Shown: positions 7,452-15,584 of the stretch, piece after piece
How the letters are laid out: each line of letters opens with the position of its first letter
How positions within the stretch are numbered: the stretch's first letter is position 1
Assembly (NCBI GenBank): GCA_029777755.1
Contig: JAKORQ010000307.1
Location: 1-23,001, forward strand
Direction of reading: 5' to 3'
Length of the DNA stretch: 23,001 bases
Origin: Planctomycetota bacterium
GTDB taxonomy: Bacteria > Planctomycetota > Phycisphaerae > Tepidisphaerales > Tepidisphaeraceae
Notes under the pieces: model-generated
Database searches by the model: none
What the model was told of the DNA's origin: nothing
Seen by the model: only the letters and a program-made list of their open reading frames with translations
Program-made: the position numbers and the translations under genes

Positions 7452-8243
7452 TCACTTCACCGGGTTTTCCAGCGCCCCTATCCCTTCGATCTCGATGCGA
7501 ATCACATCACCGCTTTTCATGAAGACCGGCGGCTTGCGGGCCATGCCCACGCCCGGCGGAGTGCCGGTGAGGATCACCGTCCCGGCGACCAGTGTCATGG
7601 TGGATGAGAGGCTTTCGATCAGCGTGGGTACATCGAAGATCATGTCGGCCGTGTTGGAGTCCTGCATCACCTGGCCATTGAGCACGCTGCGGATCGCAAG
7701 CTTGTTCGGGTTGGGCAGTTCGTCCCTGGTGACGATCCACGGGCCCAGCGGGCAGAAGCCATCAAAGCTCTTGGCGCGGCACCATTGGCCGCCGGAGCGC
7801 GGCAGGATCCGCTGCCAGTCGCGCGCGGAGACGTCATTGCCGCAGGTATAGCCAAGCACATAGTCGAGGGCATCGGCGCGGGAGACTTTCCTTGCCGTCC
7901 TGCCGATGACGATGGCCAGCTCGGCCTCGTAGTCCACCTGTTCGCTGTTCTCCGGCAGCTCGATCGGATCGAACGGGTTATTCAGGGCGGCCGAGTTCTT
8001 GATGAACAGCACCGGGTGCTCGGGGATCGGCGACCCGCTCTCGGCCGCGTGCTCGCGATAGTTAAGCCCGATACAGAGGATATTCGCGGGCACGATCGGC
8101 GCCAGCAGCTTATCGATCTTCACCTGCTGCCCGGTGACGCGGTGGTCACCGAGGATGTCCCCCTCGATCAGCCTCGCCGAGCCATCATCAACACGCTGGC
8201 CAAAATGGATCTTGCCGTCGGAAAGAAAGCGGATGATCTGCAT
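7452..8243 (-). CDS. Fumarylacetoacetate hydrolase (FAH) family protein
   Basis: Family members are metal-dependent enzymes that hydrolyse, decarboxylate or isomerise small 2-oxo/1,3-dioxo acids (e.g. acylpyruvases, hydratase/isomerases of aromatic degradation). The 263-residue length fits the single-domain bacterial form. The metal ligands are visible as the Glu pair in VDYEAELAIVIG (E106, E108) and the Asp of GNDVSARDWQ (D137). GLNYREHA, FIKNSAALNNPFDPI and LTGTPPGVGMARKPP are typical family blocks. The ATG at 8243 is chosen over a TTG at 8252. It lies between mqnC (195 bp upstream) and the hydroxyacid dehydrogenase (about 75 bp downstream), all on the minus strand. The exact reaction cannot be assigned. 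Confidence 0.88.
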   Translation of the reverse strand: MQIIRFLSDGKIHFGQRVDDGSARLIEGDILGDHRVTGQQVKIDKLLAPIVPANILCIGLNYREHAAESGSPIPEHPVLFIKNSAALNNPFDPIELPENSEQVDYEAELAIVIGRTARKVSRADALDYVLGYTCGNDVSARDWQRILPRSGGQWCRAKSFDGFCPLGPWIVTRDELPNPNKLAIRSVLNGQVMQDSNTADMIFDVPTLIESLSSTMTLVAGTVILTGTPPGVGMARKPPVFMKSGDVIRIEIEGIGALENPVK

Positions 8244-8438
8244 GACAGGCAAGTAAACGGCACAGACCGCCGCTAGTCAATCGTGATGTGCCCAACACCC
8301 ATGCCCTGCCACCTGCTTGATTAACCAGTGTTAACCAGGTGCGGGCATGCTGAGGAGCGCATGTAACTCCAGATTCCTGCGTAGGTTGGATAGTCCAAAG
8401 TAGAACTCGGATTAGCCAAAGTAGAAAAATCAACCATA

Positions 8439-9845
8439 TCAGCCCAATACCGGCAGGCTGATGTCGCGGTCGGTATCGATACCCGGGGCCGGGCCGATGG
8501 TCTTGTCGTCCAGCTTCCTTACCTTGCGCACGGGCGGGTCCGGTAGCGGGACAAGGTCGGGTGAGTCCGGGCCGTCGTGGCGGCGCAGGACGTGGTAGTA
8601 CTGGTCGCGCTGGGCGGGGATCCAGCCAGCGTCGCGGATCAGGCGGCAGATCTCACGCTCGTTGAGCTTGTAGGTTGTTCCGGCGGCGCTGACGACGTTC
8701 TCCTCCATCATCACGCTGCCCATGTCGTTGGCGCCGAAGTTCAGCGCGAGCTGCCCGATCTTCGGGCCCATCGTCACCCAGGAACTCTGTAGCGAGGGGA
8801 CATTGTCGAGGAACAGCCGGGCGAGGGCGAGCATTTTAAGGTACTCATGCGCCCCGGCCATGCGGACCACTCTTCCCTTGAGGATGTCCTCATTGGTCGA
8901 GTCATCGAACGGCCCGTAGGTGGCTTCATCCCACTCCTTCGCTCTCCCCAGCGGGGTGTTTTCACGCTGGAAGGGCCAGTGGATGAAGGCGATGTAGCTG
9001 CCGAACTGCGAGTTTCGATCCGCGATCTGGTCCTTCCCGGGCAGCGAGCGGGCGAAGACGCCCGGCCTCTTCTGCACTACTTCATGTTTCAGCGCCTCCG
9101 CGCCTTCCTGCTTCAGGGCGAGCGCGTAATCCTGCATGTCGCGGATGCGCGACATGTGGTCGATGCGGTCGCGCACGAACTCGATGTGGCCGATCAGCAT
9201 GGTGGCCGAGGTGCTCATCCCTTCCTCGTGGGCCACCCGCATGACGCGCAGCCAGTTGTCGGCGTCGCATTTGCCGATACCGATGCGCCTGCGGACGCGC
9301 TCGGCGAAGATCTCGCCGCCGCCGCCGGGGATGGTATCCAGCCCGGCCGACCGGAAACGCCGAATGATCTCGCGAACGTCCATGCCGAAGTATTTCTCAA
9401 ACTCCACGAACTCCGGCGGCGAGAAGGCGTGGATATGCACCTGCGGGAACTGCTGCTTGATCGAGCGCAGCAGGTCCTCGTAATACTCGATCGGCAGATG
9501 CTCGTTCATGCCCCCCTGCATGAGGATCTGCGTGCCGTTGATGGCGACCAGTTCCTCGATCTTCTTCGCGATCTGGTCAAAGGAGAGGGTGTAGGAATCG
9601 GAGGCGTCGGCATCGCGGCGAAAGGCACAGAAGGTGCAGCGGGCCGAGCAGACGTTGGTGTAGTTGATGTTGCGGTCGATGACGTAGGTGCGATAGTCCT
9701 CGGGGTGCATGCGCAGCGTGACCTGGTGCGCCCAGTTGCCCAGGTCATGCAGCGAAGCCTTGTCGTAAAGCTCCAGCGCCTGCTCCTCGGTGAGCCGAGC
9801 CCGACCCTCAATGACGCGATCGATATCAAAGGAAAGCATGGACAT
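8439..9845 (-). CDS. mqnC: Cyclic dehypoxanthinyl futalosine synthase (radical SAM), with two insertions
   Basis: MqnC cyclises dehypoxanthine futalosine in the futalosine route to menaquinone, using a 4Fe-4S cluster and S-adenosylmethionine. The cluster motif CSARCTFC (Cys66, Cys70, Cys73) follows DRNINYTNV. Family blocks include QILMQGGMNEHLPIEYYEDLL, HAFSPPE, GLDTIPGGGGEI, ATMLIGH, FIHWPFQRENT and EENVVSAAGT. FIxWPFQxENT distinguishes MqnC from the related MqnE. At 468 residues it is longer than the usual ~360-400. The excess sits in a ~40-residue insert between RIRDMQD and YIAFIHW (about 240-281), a ~25-residue insert after ENTPLG (about 301-328), and a Pro-rich C-terminal tail. ATG codons at 9845 and 9839 are both possible; no clear ribosome site is seen. 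Confidence 0.9.
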   Translation of the reverse strand: MSMLSFDIDRVIEGRARLTEEQALELYDKASLHDLGNWAHQVTLRMHPEDYRTYVIDRNINYTNVCSARCTFCAFRRDADASDSYTLSFDQIAKKIEELVAINGTQILMQGGMNEHLPIEYYEDLLRSIKQQFPQVHIHAFSPPEFVEFEKYFGMDVREIIRRFRSAGLDTIPGGGGEIFAERVRRRIGIGKCDADNWLRVMRVAHEEGMSTSATMLIGHIEFVRDRIDHMSRIRDMQDYALALKQEGAEALKHEVVQKRPGVFARSLPGKDQIADRNSQFGSYIAFIHWPFQRENTPLGRAKEWDEATYGPFDDSTNEDILKGRVVRMAGAHEYLKMLALARLFLDNVPSLQSSWVTMGPKIGQLALNFGANDMGSVMMEENVVSAAGTTYKLNEREICRLIRDAGWIPAQRDQYYHVLRRHDGPDSPDLVPLPDPPVRKVRKLDDKTIGPAPGIDTDRDISLPVLG

Positions 9846-9943
9846 AGGCCGGCCAATAATAGGGCCAAACGCGCAAATGTTGTAGCGACGCGGGAGCGCA
9901 GCGAGTTTTGTGAGGGATGATACAGAGGGCCTGTTGATTCAAT

Positions 9944-10023
9944 GTTGATTGATAGAGAGGCACGCCAGCGCATCGCGAAGAACGATGGACTGGAGCGAAT
10001 CGGTGCGCCTGCCATCAATCAAC
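9944..10023. repeat. 10-bp inverted repeat around the nadC 3' end
   Basis: GTTGATTGAT at 9944-9953 recurs as its exact reverse complement ATCAATCAAC at 10014-10023, bounding 80 bp of the 182-bp spacer between mqnC and nadC. An additional TGTTGATT precedes the left arm. It resembles the TGTTGATT tract in the carB-gyrA inverted-repeat unit. It has no T-run and is too open to be an ordinary terminator. Confidence 0.35.
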
Positions 10024-10027
10024 ACCG

Positions 10028-10930
10028 TCATCCCTCCACATCCAGCCCCAGGTCCAGTGCGGTGGCCGAGTGGGTCAGTGCCCCTACGGAGATTCGCTCC
10101 ACGCCCGACTCGGCGATGGCCCTCACCGTCTGCAGATTCACGCCGCCGGAGGCTTCCAGGGCGACCTGGCCCTTTCGCCCGGCCGCGTCGCGCATCTGCA
10201 CCGCCTGGTGCATGGTCTGGGGGCTCATGTTGTCCAGCAGGATCGAGTCGATGCGGTCGACCTTCAGCACCTCGCGAAGCTGATCGAGATTGTCCACCTC
10301 GACCTGGATGAAGCGATCGGGCGCCTCCATGCGGCTGACGCTCACGATCTTGGTCAATTCGTCGGCCAGTTCTTCCAGTGGGATGGCGGCGATGTGGTTG
10401 TCCTTCACCAGCAGGCCATCGTAGAGGCCCATGCGGTGGTTCTCGCCGCCGCCGGCGCGCACGGCGTACTTCTCCAGCAGCCGCCAGCCGGGCGTGGTCT
10501 TGCGGGTGTCGTAGATGCGGGCACTGGTGCCGGCGACGGCCTGCACATAGCTGTGCGTCTGCGTGGCGATGCCGGAGAGGCGCTGGAGGAAATTGAGTAT
10601 CACCCGCTCGGCCGCGAGCAGCGAGCGCATCGGCCCGCTGATCTTGAGGATGGGCGTGCGCTGCGGGGTGGGGTTGTAGCGGCCTTCAACTTCTTCCAGC
10701 GAGCCGCCGAGCGCCTGGACCTTCAGCCGCTGGTCGTACGCGCGGCAGACCATCTCCACGATCGGCAGGCCGGCCACCACGCCCGCCTGCTTCTGCACGA
10801 TGGTGCCCACGCCTTCCTGGTCGGCGGGGATAAGCAGGCGGCTGGTCACATCATCGCCACGCATGTCCTCGTCGCGGGCGCGAATGATCAGCTCGGCGAT
10901 CTCCTCATACGCTGGAAACTTGAGTTTCAT
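10028..10930 (-). CDS. nadC: Nicotinate-nucleotide pyrophosphorylase (carboxylating)
   Basis: Quinolinate phosphoribosyltransferase converts quinolinate and PRPP to nicotinate mononucleotide, CO2 and PPi in de novo NAD synthesis. The 300-residue length is normal. The N-terminal sandwich (residues 1-115, with GDDVTS and ILNFLQRLSGIAT) leads into the barrel. The signature TRKTTPGWRLLEKYAVRAGG and ENHRMGLYDGLLVKDNH carries the phosphate- and quinolinate-binding residues Arg143, Lys144, Lys154, Arg158, His165 and Arg166. EVDNLDQL and the late EASGGV block complete the family pattern. It starts 46 bp after the stop of the metallophosphoesterase on the same strand, so the pair probably forms an operon. 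No other nad gene is in the window. Confidence 0.96.
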   Translation of the reverse strand: MKLKFPAYEEIAELIIRARDEDMRGDDVTSRLLIPADQEGVGTIVQKQAGVVAGLPIVEMVCRAYDQRLKVQALGGSLEEVEGRYNPTPQRTPILKISGPMRSLLAAERVILNFLQRLSGIATQTHSYVQAVAGTSARIYDTRKTTPGWRLLEKYAVRAGGGENHRMGLYDGLLVKDNHIAAIPLEELADELTKIVSVSRMEAPDRFIQVEVDNLDQLREVLKVDRIDSILLDNMSPQTMHQAVQMRDAAGRKGQVALEASGGVNLQTVRAIAESGVERISVGALTHSATALDLGLDVEG

Positions 10931-10976
10931 GGCAGGGGCAGATTATGCGCGCCCGGGCGGCGATCAACCAGAGACA

Positions 10977-11777
10977 TCAGCGCAGGCGATACTCCAGCGT
11001 ACGCTCGCGGACGAAATCCGTACCGTTGAAGCGCATGATGGTCACGGCCAGCGTCATGCCATCCCAGTTGAGCAGGTTGAAGGTGTTGGCTTCATCGCGC
11101 AATCGCGTGGAAGTGGCCGTGCCCGCCTGGATGCAGAGGATCTTGTGCTTCCCCTGGGGCATGAAGACCGGGGCATGGGCGCTGTAGCCCAGGTGCAGAT
11201 GCCCGGAGAGCACCACATCGACCTTTGCCTGCTCGAGCACCTCTATGATGCGCCGCCGGCCACGCACGGTGTCGCGGGCGGTCTGGTCCCAGGGATTCAC
11301 CAGCGGATGATGCATCACCAGCACCTTGAGCGCGCCTCCGGGGGCGGCCAGGAATCTTCCGCGGATCGTCTCAAGCTGCTGTGCGGAAAGCGATCCGTTC
11401 TTCCAGAACCCATGCGGATCGAGCGTGAATGCCCGCGTGCTGTCCACCCCCACCACGCACAGCGAATCATCCTGGTACACCGGCTCAAGGTCCTCGCTGA
11501 TATGCTCGCGAAAGCGCTGCGATTTGCGGAAAAATCGGCGAAAAACGTCGTACAGTGGCACATCATGGTTGCCGGGGATGACCAGTTGCGGCCGGGGCAG
11601 CGTCTGAAGGTATTGCCGGGCGAGTTCAAACTGCCGCGGGCGGGCGCGTTGCGTCAGGTCGCCGGAGATTGCCAGGAGAGTCGGGTTCGCCTCTGCCAGT
11701 GCCCGGCGGAGCGCCTGCTCCAGCACAGCGGTGGTATAGGGGAAATGCAGGTCGGATATGTGAGCGATCAGCGGCAT
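10977..11777 (-). CDS. Calcineurin-like metallophosphoesterase
   Basis: This is a binuclear-metal phosphoesterase of unknown substrate, probably cytoplasmic because no signal peptide is present. All metal-binding motifs are visible in the 266-residue protein: HISDLHF (Asp9, His11), ISGDLTQ (Asp40), PGNHD (Asn70, His71), MHHPL and SGHLHLG. The length and motif spacing fit the small single-domain class related to bacterial MPP_1-type proteins. ATG at 11777 is chosen because the SDLH strand begins immediately after it; an ATG at 11786 is an alternative. The frame stays open a further ~290 bp upstream, but that part overlaps the divergent prenyltransferase and is rejected. It heads the minus-strand gene run with nadC 46 bp downstream. 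Confidence 0.88.
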   Translation of the reverse strand: MPLIAHISDLHFPYTTAVLEQALRRALAEANPTLLAISGDLTQRARPRQFELARQYLQTLPRPQLVIPGNHDVPLYDVFRRFFRKSQRFREHISEDLEPVYQDDSLCVVGVDSTRAFTLDPHGFWKNGSLSAQQLETIRGRFLAAPGGALKVLVMHHPLVNPWDQTARDTVRGRRRIIEVLEQAKVDVVLSGHLHLGYSAHAPVFMPQGKHKILCIQAGTATSTRLRDEANTFNLLNWDGMTLAVTIMRFNGTDFVRERTLEYRLR

Positions 11778-11864
11778 CCGGCCCATTGTTGAGCGGGGAA
11801 GATCACAGGGCAAGGTGCGCTCCAGCGGAACTCCAGGCCCGCATGTGATAGACTTCTCGCCCGC

Positions 11865-12743
11865 ATGAGCAGTCTGCTGGAAAAGTTGGCGGTCATCGCC
11901 GGTGACATAAAACTCTCGCACAGCGTCTTTGCGCTGCCGTTTGCCCTGCTGGCGACATTCATGGCGGCCGGCGGCTGGCCGCCGCTTGGCGCGCTGCTGC
12001 TGATCGTGGTGTGCATGGTGCTGGCGCGGACGACGGCCATGGGCGCCAATCGCCTGATCGACGCATCCCACGATGCCTTAAACCCCCGCACGGCCGGGCG
12101 CGCCGTGCCCGCGGGTAAAGTCACAGTTGGTTTCTATGTCGGTGTGCTGGCCGTGTGCGTGGCCGGGTTTGTAGTGGCGACGGCCGGCTTCTGGTGGCTG
12201 TATCAGAATCGTTGGCCGGTGTTGCTGTCGCTGCCGGTGCTGGCGTTCCTGGTGGGTTATCCGCTGATGAAACGGTTCACGCGGCTGTGTCATTATTATC
12301 TTGGTGCGGCGCTGGGGCTGGCCCCGCTGTGCGCGTGGATCGCCATCTCCGGTACCTTTGCCTGGGAGCCGGTGGTCATGGGTACGGGGGTGCTGCTCTG
12401 GACGGCCGGGTTTGACGTGCTCTACGCCTGCCAGGATTACGAGGTGGACGTGAAGCTGGGAATGTTCTCGGTTCCCTCCCGCCTGGGGATACGAGGTGCA
12501 CTGATAGTGGCGCGGCTGACCCATGTCTGCTCGGCGGCGATGTTCCTGCTGCTCTGGTGGATGGCACCGCAACTGGAATGGATCTTCGCCTGCGGCCTGG
12601 CGGTTGCGATCGCCCTGCTGATCTACGAGCACACCCTTGTGAAAGAGAACGATCTGTCAAAACTGAACCTGGCATTCTTCACCATGAACGGCGTGATCAG
12701 CACGATCCTGGGCCTGACGGGAATCGTGGACGTTCTGATTTAG
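11865..12743 (+). CDS. mqnP: UbiA-family prenyltransferase, probably MqnP of the futalosine menaquinone pathway
   Basis: This membrane enzyme transfers a polyprenyl chain to an aromatic acceptor. In futalosine-pathway bacteria the UbiA-like MqnP prenylates 1,4-dihydroxy-6-naphthoate. The two Asp-rich Mg-diphosphate motifs are NRLIDASHD (Asn62, Asp66, Asp70) and CQDYEVD; NPRTAGRAVPAGKV is also typical. The 292 residues contain about eight hydrophobic helices (e.g. residues 21-33, 41-58, 89-110, 118-133, 150-165). The start ATG at 11865 lies 87 bp from the divergent phosphoesterase start. The functional call leans on mqnC ~2 kb away; a 4-hydroxybenzoate polyprenyltransferase annotation is the alternative. 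Confidence 0.82.
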   Translation: MSSLLEKLAVIAGDIKLSHSVFALPFALLATFMAAGGWPPLGALLLIVVCMVLARTTAMGANRLIDASHDALNPRTAGRAVPAGKVTVGFYVGVLAVCVAGFVVATAGFWWLYQNRWPVLLSLPVLAFLVGYPLMKRFTRLCHYYLGAALGLAPLCAWIAISGTFAWEPVVMGTGVLLWTAGFDVLYACQDYEVDVKLGMFSVPSRLGIRGALIVARLTHVCSAAMFLLLWWMAPQLEWIFACGLAVAIALLIYEHTLVKENDLSKLNLAFFTMNGVISTILGLTGIVDVLI

Positions 12744-12884
12744 CTGTACACTTAACCACAGATGTTCTGTTTATTGATGATTGACTGGAGCATCACGCCA
12801 AGGCTGCACAATAACACTCCAATCAAAACGCAAAATCCAAAAATCAGCATGCCGCATTTGGTGGCAGGACTAGATAGGGCCTTG
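12744..12884. other. Short spacer between convergent mqnP and anmK
   Basis: It holds an AACCACAGATG at 12754-12764 followed by TTTATTGATGATTGACTGGA. This resembles a decayed piece of the CACAGATG/TGTTGATT repeat seen near gyrA (minus strand of 3090-3154). I see no strong terminator hairpin for either gene. Confidence 0.3.
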
Positions 12885-13997
12885 CTAACTCGTCTTCGTT
12901 ATTGAACCGAGGATGGCCGGGCGGATAGCGCCAGTCACCGAGGGGACGTTGGCGGGGATGCCGTCCAGTGTGGCAGCGGCCAGTAGTGCGAAGGCCATTG
13001 CTTCCCTCGCCGCAACCGGTACTGCCAGTTCGTCGGTTCTGCGTATCGGCAGGCCGGTTTCCCGTTCCAGCATCTGGATGATGGCCCGGTTGCTCGTTCC
13101 TCCGCCGGCGGCGATTATCTCACCCGGCCGGCCGGGCAATTGACCGATACCCCGGGCGATTGCCCTGGCGCAGCACAGGCAGGCGGTGGCCAGCAGATCT
13201 TGCGTGGAACAAGATCGGCCGGCGATGGCACGCTTAAAGGCGCTCAGCATCGCCGGGCCATCGGTGGACTTGGGATATTCGAGACGAAAGTAACGATCGC
13301 GCAGGAAGGCATCCACTATCGCCTCATTCGCTATGCCCTGGGAGGCCAGCTTCCCGCCGGCGTCGAACTGCCTGTTGAGCTTCTCCTGTGCGATGGCATC
13401 CGAGAGGCAGTTTCCCGGGCCGGTGTCGAAGGCGATGATGTCGTTCAAGTCGCCGCCGGCCGGCAGCCAGGTGATGTTGGCGATCCCGCCGATGTTCAGG
13501 AGCACGCGCGATCGGCGGGGATGGCGAAAGAGAATGCAATCCGCGAACGGCACCAGCGGCGCACCCTGCCCGCCCAGGGCGCAATCGGCCCGGCGAAAAT
13601 CGCTTACCACATCGCACCCGGTCTTCGCCGCCAGCAGCGCCGGGTCAAACCACTGGATGGTCAGCGGCGGCGAGTGAAACAGCGTCTGCCCATGCGCGGC
13701 GATGCAGGCGATCTCGTGAGGCTCCAGTTGAAGTCGATCCAGCAGTTGCAGCGCCGTCTGTGCATAGGCGAGAGTGATCCGCTCACCCATCCGCGCCAGC
13801 TCCGCCAGTTCGCAGCGGCCGGCGTTGCGGGTATCGAGGATCATCCTGCGCAGTGCGCTCGGGAAAGAACGTCTGTTCATCCCCAGCAGGCGGGCTTTCA
13901 TCCGCAGTCCCCGCCCGGTGATCTCCACGGCCGCGACATCCACGCCGTCGGCGCTCGTGCCCGACATTGCACCGAGGATGATTCGCTTGCGCGGCAC
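12885..13997 (-). CDS. anmK: Anhydro-N-acetylmuramic acid kinase
   Basis: AnmK cleaves the 1,6-anhydro bond of anhMurNAc and phosphorylates it to MurNAc-6-phosphate, recycling murein turnover products in the cytoplasm. The 370-residue length is typical. Sugar-kinase/actin-fold motifs are present in order: GAMSGTSADGVDV (residues 9-21), CIAAHGQT, LGGQGAPLVPFAD, NIGGIANITWLPAG, FDTGPGNCLSDA, AAGGGTSNRAI. The start is a GTG at 13997, giving the usual N-terminal IILGAMSGTS strand, with GAGG about 7 nt upstream lying inside the last codons of hldE. Only 9 bp separate it from the hldE stop, so translational coupling is likely. MurQ, the next enzyme of the route, lies ~3.3 kb away on the other strand. 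Confidence 0.95.
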   Translation of the reverse strand: MPRKRIILGAMSGTSADGVDVAAVEITGRGLRMKARLLGMNRRSFPSALRRMILDTRNAGRCELAELARMGERITLAYAQTALQLLDRLQLEPHEIACIAAHGQTLFHSPPLTIQWFDPALLAAKTGCDVVSDFRRADCALGGQGAPLVPFADCILFRHPRRSRVLLNIGGIANITWLPAGGDLNDIIAFDTGPGNCLSDAIAQEKLNRQFDAGGKLASQGIANEAIVDAFLRDRYFRLEYPKSTDGPAMLSAFKRAIAGRSCSTQDLLATACLCCARAIARGIGQLPGRPGEIIAAGGGTSNRAIIQMLERETGLPIRRTDELAVPVAAREAMAFALLAAATLDGIPANVPSVTGAIRPAILGSITKTS

Positions 13998-14006
13998 CGC
14001 GTCGCC

Positions 14007-15491
14007 TCAGCTTCCGTACGCCTCGAGGATTCGCTGGATCACGTTGGAGCTGGAGCGCCCCTCGGCCAGGGGCGCCAGCGCCACCGTTCCGCCGTAGCTT
14101 TCGACGAAGTCCGCGCCGACCACGCGATCCTTGCTGTAGTCCTGCCCCTTCACCAGCACGTCCGGGCGAATCGCCTCGATCAGCCGCATCGGTGTGTCTT
14201 CCTCAAACAGCACCAGGTAATCGATGCTCTCCAGTCCCTCCAGCACGCCAAGGCGATCCTCCTGTGTGATGATGGGGCGCTTTGGTCCCTTGAGCCGGCG
14301 GATGGACTGGTCAGTGTTAACCCCCACCACCAGCAGGTCACCCTGCGAGCGGGCAAACTTGAAATACTGCACGTGACCGATATGCACGAGGTCGAAGCAG
14401 CCGTTGGTGAAAACGATGCGCTTGCCGGCCGCCCGGTGTTCCTCCAGCTCGCGCAGGAGCTGATCGAGAGTGCGGACTTTCCCCAGCCGTCCGTGGCTCT
14501 CCAACAGCAGTTCCTGCACGATCTCCCCGGGCGTAACGGGGACGGAGCCGAACTTCTCGCATTCCAGGCCGCCGGCCACATTGGCGAGCGTCGCCGCCTG
14601 CATCCAGTCCGCCCCGGCCGCCCGCGCCATGGTGAGCGTCGCCAGGAAGGTATCGCCGGCCCCGGTGACATCGTACACCTGCCGCTCGCGCGAGCGGATC
14701 CATTGCCGTGTGCCATCACGGGCGGCCAGGAACACGCCATGCTTGTCCAGCGTGATGGTGGCCGCTTCCAGGTTCAGCTTCTCCAGCAGCCACTCGGCGG
14801 CGGGCTGATAGTCGGCCGGGTCGCGCACCGGCAGGCCCGTCGCCCGCGATGTCTCCGGGCGATTAGGCTTGAGCGAGCTGGCGTTGGCATACTTACTGAA
14901 ATCGGCGATCGGCCCGGGATCGACCATCACCGGCAGACCCCTCCTGCGGGCACGGGCGATCGCCTCGCGGCAGACCGTCTCGGTCACCAGTCCCTTGTTG
15001 TAATCCTCGATACACAGGGCGTCGGCCGACTCTAGGTAACGATCCACCAGGTCGATCACGCGGGCCTCAAGCTGGGCATCGATGGCCGAGGCATCCTCGT
15101 AATCCAGCCGCAGCATAGGCTGGGGATGGCGATGCTGCGCCAGGCCGATGAAACGCACCTTGCTGATGGTCGGGCGATTGGGCAGCGTCACCACGCCGGA
15201 GGTATCACAGTTGGCCTGGTGCAGTTCGCGGCAGATCTCCCGCCCGGCCATGTCCTCGCCCACCAGGCCGACCATGACGCACTTTCCCCCCAGTGCGGTG
15301 ATCCCGGCGGCCACGCGTCCCGCTCCGCCCAGCGCGATCTGCTCATTGCTGAAATGCAGCACCGGGACAGGCGCCTCGGGGGAGAGTCGCTCGGCGTTGC
15401 CGTAGATGTAGCGGTCCATCATCAGGTCGCCGAGCAGCACGATGCGCCTCCCGGCGAGGTTATGCACGAGGTTTATCAGGCTAAGGGGCAT
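14007..15491 (-). CDS. hldE: Bifunctional heptose-7-phosphate kinase / heptose-1-phosphate adenylyltransferase
   Basis: HldE phosphorylates D-glycero-D-manno-heptose 7-phosphate at C1 and later adenylylates heptose 1-phosphate to ADP-heptose for the LPS inner core. The 494 residues contain both domains in E. coli order. The N-terminal PfkB/ribokinase domain (about 1-330) has GDLMMDRYIYG, LGGAGRVAAG, IEDYNKG and DVTGAGDTF (catalytic Asp280). The C-terminal nucleotidyltransferase (about 345-494) has FTNGCFDLVHIGH (HIGH at 370-373) and RSSSNVI. The ATG at 15491 directly precedes the kinase fold. The frame is open for ~930 bp further upstream, but that stretch is antisense to the glycosyltransferase gene and is rejected. 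It precedes anmK and diverges from the GT-C gene across 93 bp. Confidence 0.95.
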   Translation of the reverse strand: MPLSLINLVHNLAGRRIVLLGDLMMDRYIYGNAERLSPEAPVPVLHFSNEQIALGGAGRVAAGITALGGKCVMVGLVGEDMAGREICRELHQANCDTSGVVTLPNRPTISKVRFIGLAQHRHPQPMLRLDYEDASAIDAQLEARVIDLVDRYLESADALCIEDYNKGLVTETVCREAIARARRRGLPVMVDPGPIADFSKYANASSLKPNRPETSRATGLPVRDPADYQPAAEWLLEKLNLEAATITLDKHGVFLAARDGTRQWIRSRERQVYDVTGAGDTFLATLTMARAAGADWMQAATLANVAGGLECEKFGSVPVTPGEIVQELLLESHGRLGKVRTLDQLLRELEEHRAAGKRIVFTNGCFDLVHIGHVQYFKFARSQGDLLVVGVNTDQSIRRLKGPKRPIITQEDRLGVLEGLESIDYLVLFEEDTPMRLIEAIRPDVLVKGQDYSKDRVVGADFVESYGGTVALAPLAEGRSSSNVIQRILEAYGS

Positions 15492-15584
15492 CGGGCTGAT
15501 TCTAAGCGAAACAGCCCCGCAGCGAGAAGAATGAGCGGCCGCGACGCTGACAGATGCGCATGTTGAGCGTAAATTGCCCGTTGG

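Noticed and set aside
8280..8438. Repeated CCAAAGTAGAA and TTAACCAG motifs between mqnC and the FAH gene
   Set aside because: Only two short copies of each, no stable terminator or riboswitch-like fold; recorded as spacer with no assignable function.
10064..10085. GTGGCCGAGTGGG, reminiscent of a tRNA-Leu/Ser D-arm
   Set aside because: It lies inside nadC codons, and no acceptor, anticodon or T-arm follows.
11778..12071. N-terminal extension of the metallophosphoesterase
   Set aside because: It is antisense to the prenyltransferase and is His/Gln/Arg-rich; the metal-binding first strand starts just after the ATG at 11777.
13140..15035. 631-codon plus-strand frame across anmK and hldE
   Set aside because: It spans the antisense of two clear genes and carries no recognisable motif.
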